Source: an uncultured Magnetococcales bacterium
GTDB taxonomy: Bacteria > Pseudomonadota > Magnetococcia > Magnetococcales > Magnetaquicoccaceae
Direction: 5' to 3'
Length of the DNA stretch: 10,168 bases
NCBI GenBank assembly: GCA_903913345.1
Contig: CAIWLA010000335.1
Span: forward strand, 1 to 10,168
The notes beneath the pieces were generated by a model. The model was not told where the DNA came from. It ran no database searches and worked only from the letters and a program-made list of their open reading frames with translations. The position numbers and the translations under genes were made by a program. This document shows, piece after piece, positions 8,728 through 10,168 of this stretch. Numbering within the stretch: position 1 is the first letter of the stretch; each line of letters opens with the position of its first letter.

Positions 8728-9876
8728 ATGAACACCAACCCATCTGACATTCTAAAACCCATGGAAGGCAGCATCCTGCTGGTGGATGATCAACCGGAAC
8801 AGATTGATATTATCAAATCGGCGTTGGAACAAAATTTTATTGTCAAGGTTGCCGTCAAAAGCAAGCTTGTGTTCCAAATATGTCGTGCAGGCGTCATTGA
8901 TCTCATCCTCCTGGATGTGATGATGCCTGACATGAACGGGTATGAGATCTGTCGACAATTGAAGAGCAATCCCGCAACACGAGACATACCGGTTATTTTC
9001 TTGACCAGCAAGGATACTCAGAACGACGAGTCAATGGGTTTGCAACTGGGCGCTGTCGATTTCATCCGCAAACCCAGCAGTCCGGCCGTTGTGTTGACCC
9101 GGTGCCGCAATACGATTACCCATCTGCAAGCAAAGGGGGAATTAAGTCGAAAAAACGAGGAACTCAAACAGACACTGGAAGAACTGAAACATGCCATGGA
9201 GATTCGCGAGGATATGGAACGTATTTCCCGGCATGATCTGAAGGGTCCACTGTCCAGTATTATTGGTTTTCCAGAGCTTGTTCTGGAAGGTGACAACCTC
9301 ACGGAACAACAAAGAAAGTTTATCAAGAGGATTGAACAAAGTGGTTATACATTGCTGGAGATGATCAACAGATCACTGGATCTTTTCAAGATGGAAAATG
9401 GCACGTATATCCTTCAACCTGAAAAAGTCGATCTATTGATCATCTTGAAAAAGATTGTGGATGATCTCGGAATCAAGTCCGCTCACAAGGAAGTCCAGAT
9501 TGATATTGTTGGCGAAGAGGGTTCTGACAATCTTGAGTCATTTCTTATCGTGGGTGAGAAGATGCTTTGCTATTCACTTTTCTACAACCTGATTTTGAAC
9601 GCCGTCGATGCCTCTTGCAAGAAGGGGAAGGTTGACATTCATCTGACAACGGATGGCGGTTTCAGGACCATCCAGATCATCAATCCAGGGGAAGTTCCCC
9701 ATGCCATTCGGGAACATTTTTTCGACAAGTATATTACTTCTGGCAAGAAAGATGGAACCGGCCTGGGCACCTATTCCGCCTGGCTGGCCGCAAAAACGCA
9801 AGGCGGCAAGATCGACCTGGATATGAGTCAGAGCGGAGAAACATCGGTGATGGTGACCTTGCCATGTCCGCCATGA
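8728..9876 (+). CDS. Receiver-histidine kinase protein, REC-HisKA-HATPase (382 aa)
   Basis: This is a small soluble kinase with a receiver at its front. Residues about 14-132 form the receiver, with Asp20/Asp21, acceptor Asp63, Thr93 and Lys115. A coiled coil (about 133-163) joins it to a HisKA domain with RHDLKGPL and phospho-acceptor His169. The HATPase_c domain (about 275-380) has N-box Asn287/Asn291 and G2 box GTGLGT (343-348), followed by a conserved-looking YSAWLAAKTQGG block. The G1 box is atypical: where DxGxG is usual, the sequence is NPGEV (319-323), so Asn319 replaces the adenine-contacting Asp. I recall similar Asn-containing boxes in related receiver-kinases, so this may be a subfamily trait and not a loss of function. 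No HPt or second receiver is present. Its receiver resembles those of the two preceding proteins. Its job, as an input kinase, a phosphatase or a brake on the relay, cannot be told from sequence. Starts at 8695 or 8725 are possible but have poorer ribosome-binding context. Confidence 0.9.
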   Translation: MNTNPSDILKPMEGSILLVDDQPEQIDIIKSALEQNFIVKVAVKSKLVFQICRAGVIDLILLDVMMPDMNGYEICRQLKSNPATRDIPVIFLTSKDTQNDESMGLQLGAVDFIRKPSSPAVVLTRCRNTITHLQAKGELSRKNEELKQTLEELKHAMEIREDMERISRHDLKGPLSSIIGFPELVLEGDNLTEQQRKFIKRIEQSGYTLLEMINRSLDLFKMENGTYILQPEKVDLLIILKKIVDDLGIKSAHKEVQIDIVGEEGSDNLESFLIVGEKMLCYSLFYNLILNAVDASCKKGKVDIHLTTDGGFRTIQIINPGEVPHAIREHFFDKYITSGKKDGTGLGTYSAWLAAKTQGGKIDLDMSQSGETSVMVTLPCPP

Positions 9877-9907
9877 AGCGATACAGCCCGTCCCGGAAGA
9901 AGGATCC

Positions 9908-10168
9908 ATGTTTAAAAATCGATTTTTAATGATTCACATTGGTGATGGATTTTTGATTCATCTGGTTCTGGAAGCTGTGTTGGTTCAGCGGGACATGGCG
10001 TTTTGGACAGTTTTCGTTAGCTATAAATCCAGCAGCAGATGGATGGAAAGATCCGCAAACAGCGTCTCCTGCCTTTTCTTTAAAAGGACCACCATCTCGT
10101 CTACCATTACACCGATTCCTCGTTCTTCCGATATGGATTCAGTGGGCGCATTTGCGTCCGGCTATTCA
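9908..10168 (+). CDS. Possible partial hypothetical protein running off the right edge
   Basis: A frame starts with ATG at 9908 and stays open for 87 codons to the end of the window. It is preceded by GGAAGAAGGA (9895-9904), a fair ribosome binding site. I recognise no family. The first 40 or so residues are hydrophobic and protein-like; the rest is rich in Ser, Thr, Arg and Pro, which is typical of a frame antisense to real coding sequence. The 18-bp palindrome overlaps its first codons. It may be a real gene cut by the window edge or a chance open frame. Confidence 0.2.
   Translation, partial: MFKNRFLMIHIGDGFLIHLVLEAVLVQRDMAFWTVFVSYKSSSRWMERSANSVSCLFFKRTTISSTITPIPRSSDMDSVGAFASGYS
9912..9929. 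repeat. Perfect 18-bp AT-rich palindrome
   Basis: TTAAAAATC is followed directly by its exact reverse complement GATTTTTAA, centred on ATCGAT. It lies 35 bp past the last kinase stop. With no loop and almost no GC pairs it is a poor terminator hairpin; a protein-binding site is more plausible. Confidence 0.85.
10021..10107 (-). CDS. Possible very small protein (28 aa), minus strand
   Basis: An ATG at 10107 (minus strand) begins a 28-codon frame ending at TAG (10023-10021). GAGGAA lies 8 nt upstream. The ATG overlaps the TAA of another short minus-strand frame open to the window edge (TAATG). The product is charged and Leu/Val-rich and looks like one amphipathic helix. It could be a small gene, the tail of a frameshifted gene, or chance. 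It conflicts with the plus-strand frame over the same bases, and only one of them is likely to be real. Confidence 0.15.
   Translation of the reverse strand: MVDEMVVLLKKRQETLFADLSIHLLLDL

Larger units (their letters stand above)
9877..10168. other. Right-hand edge region, no confident gene
   Basis: The cluster ends at 9876. The 292 bases that follow hold an 18-bp palindrome (9912-9929), a nearby near-repeat of GATTTTT plus GATTCA (9921-9936 and 9948-9960), and weak overlapping reading frames on both strands that touch or approach the edge. I see no GC-rich hairpin with a T-tract and no RNA gene. Confidence 0.55.

Noticed and set aside
9912..9929. The 18-bp palindrome as an intrinsic terminator of the cluster
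   Set aside because: It has no loop, the pairs are nearly all A-T and no separate T-tract follows, so a stable terminator hairpin is unlikely.

Overview
The window carries a compact signal-transduction locus. Four plus-strand genes fill positions 304 to 9876, and all encode soluble two-component proteins. The sequence suggests a Gram-negative proteobacterium of moderate GC content. The PAS subtypes and the hybrid-kinase layout (HisKA, HATPase_c, receiver, receiver, HPt, plus a short helical tail) recall Magnetococcales and related environmental proteobacteria. That placement is an impression from protein style and cannot be proved from this window.

Layout. Positions 1-303 are a leader with no convincing gene. 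It holds an 11-G homopolymer lying between possible -35 and -10 elements, and a 13-bp tandem repeat. Positions 304-3951 encode a 1215-residue hybrid histidine kinase with three PAS domains; the first two are a recent-looking tandem duplication. Positions 3944-7555 encode a 1203-residue paralogous hybrid kinase. It shares the C-terminal half of the first protein but has a receiver and two different PAS domains at the front. Positions 7552-8616 encode a receiver/HD-GYP response regulator, a predicted cyclic-di-GMP phosphodiesterase with all signature residues. After a 111-nt gap containing a stem-loop, positions 8728-9876 encode a small receiver/histidine kinase whose ATP-binding domain has Asn in place of the usual Asp of the G1 box. 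Positions 9877-10168 hold an 18-bp AT-rich palindrome and only weak, incomplete reading frames.

How the genes may work together. The first three genes overlap by 8 and 4 nt, so they are probably co-transcribed and translationally coupled. No protein has an obvious membrane segment, so sensing is probably cytoplasmic, through the PAS domains. Together the genes encode three kinase cores, seven receivers and two HPt domains, but only one recognisable effector, the HD-GYP domain. A simple reading is a branched phosphorelay: the two hybrid kinases feed phosphate through their HPt domains to the HD-GYP regulator, lowering cyclic-di-GMP, while the fourth protein adds or removes signal. No DNA-binding output domain is present. 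This wiring is inferred from domain content and gene order; the sequence does not show it directly.
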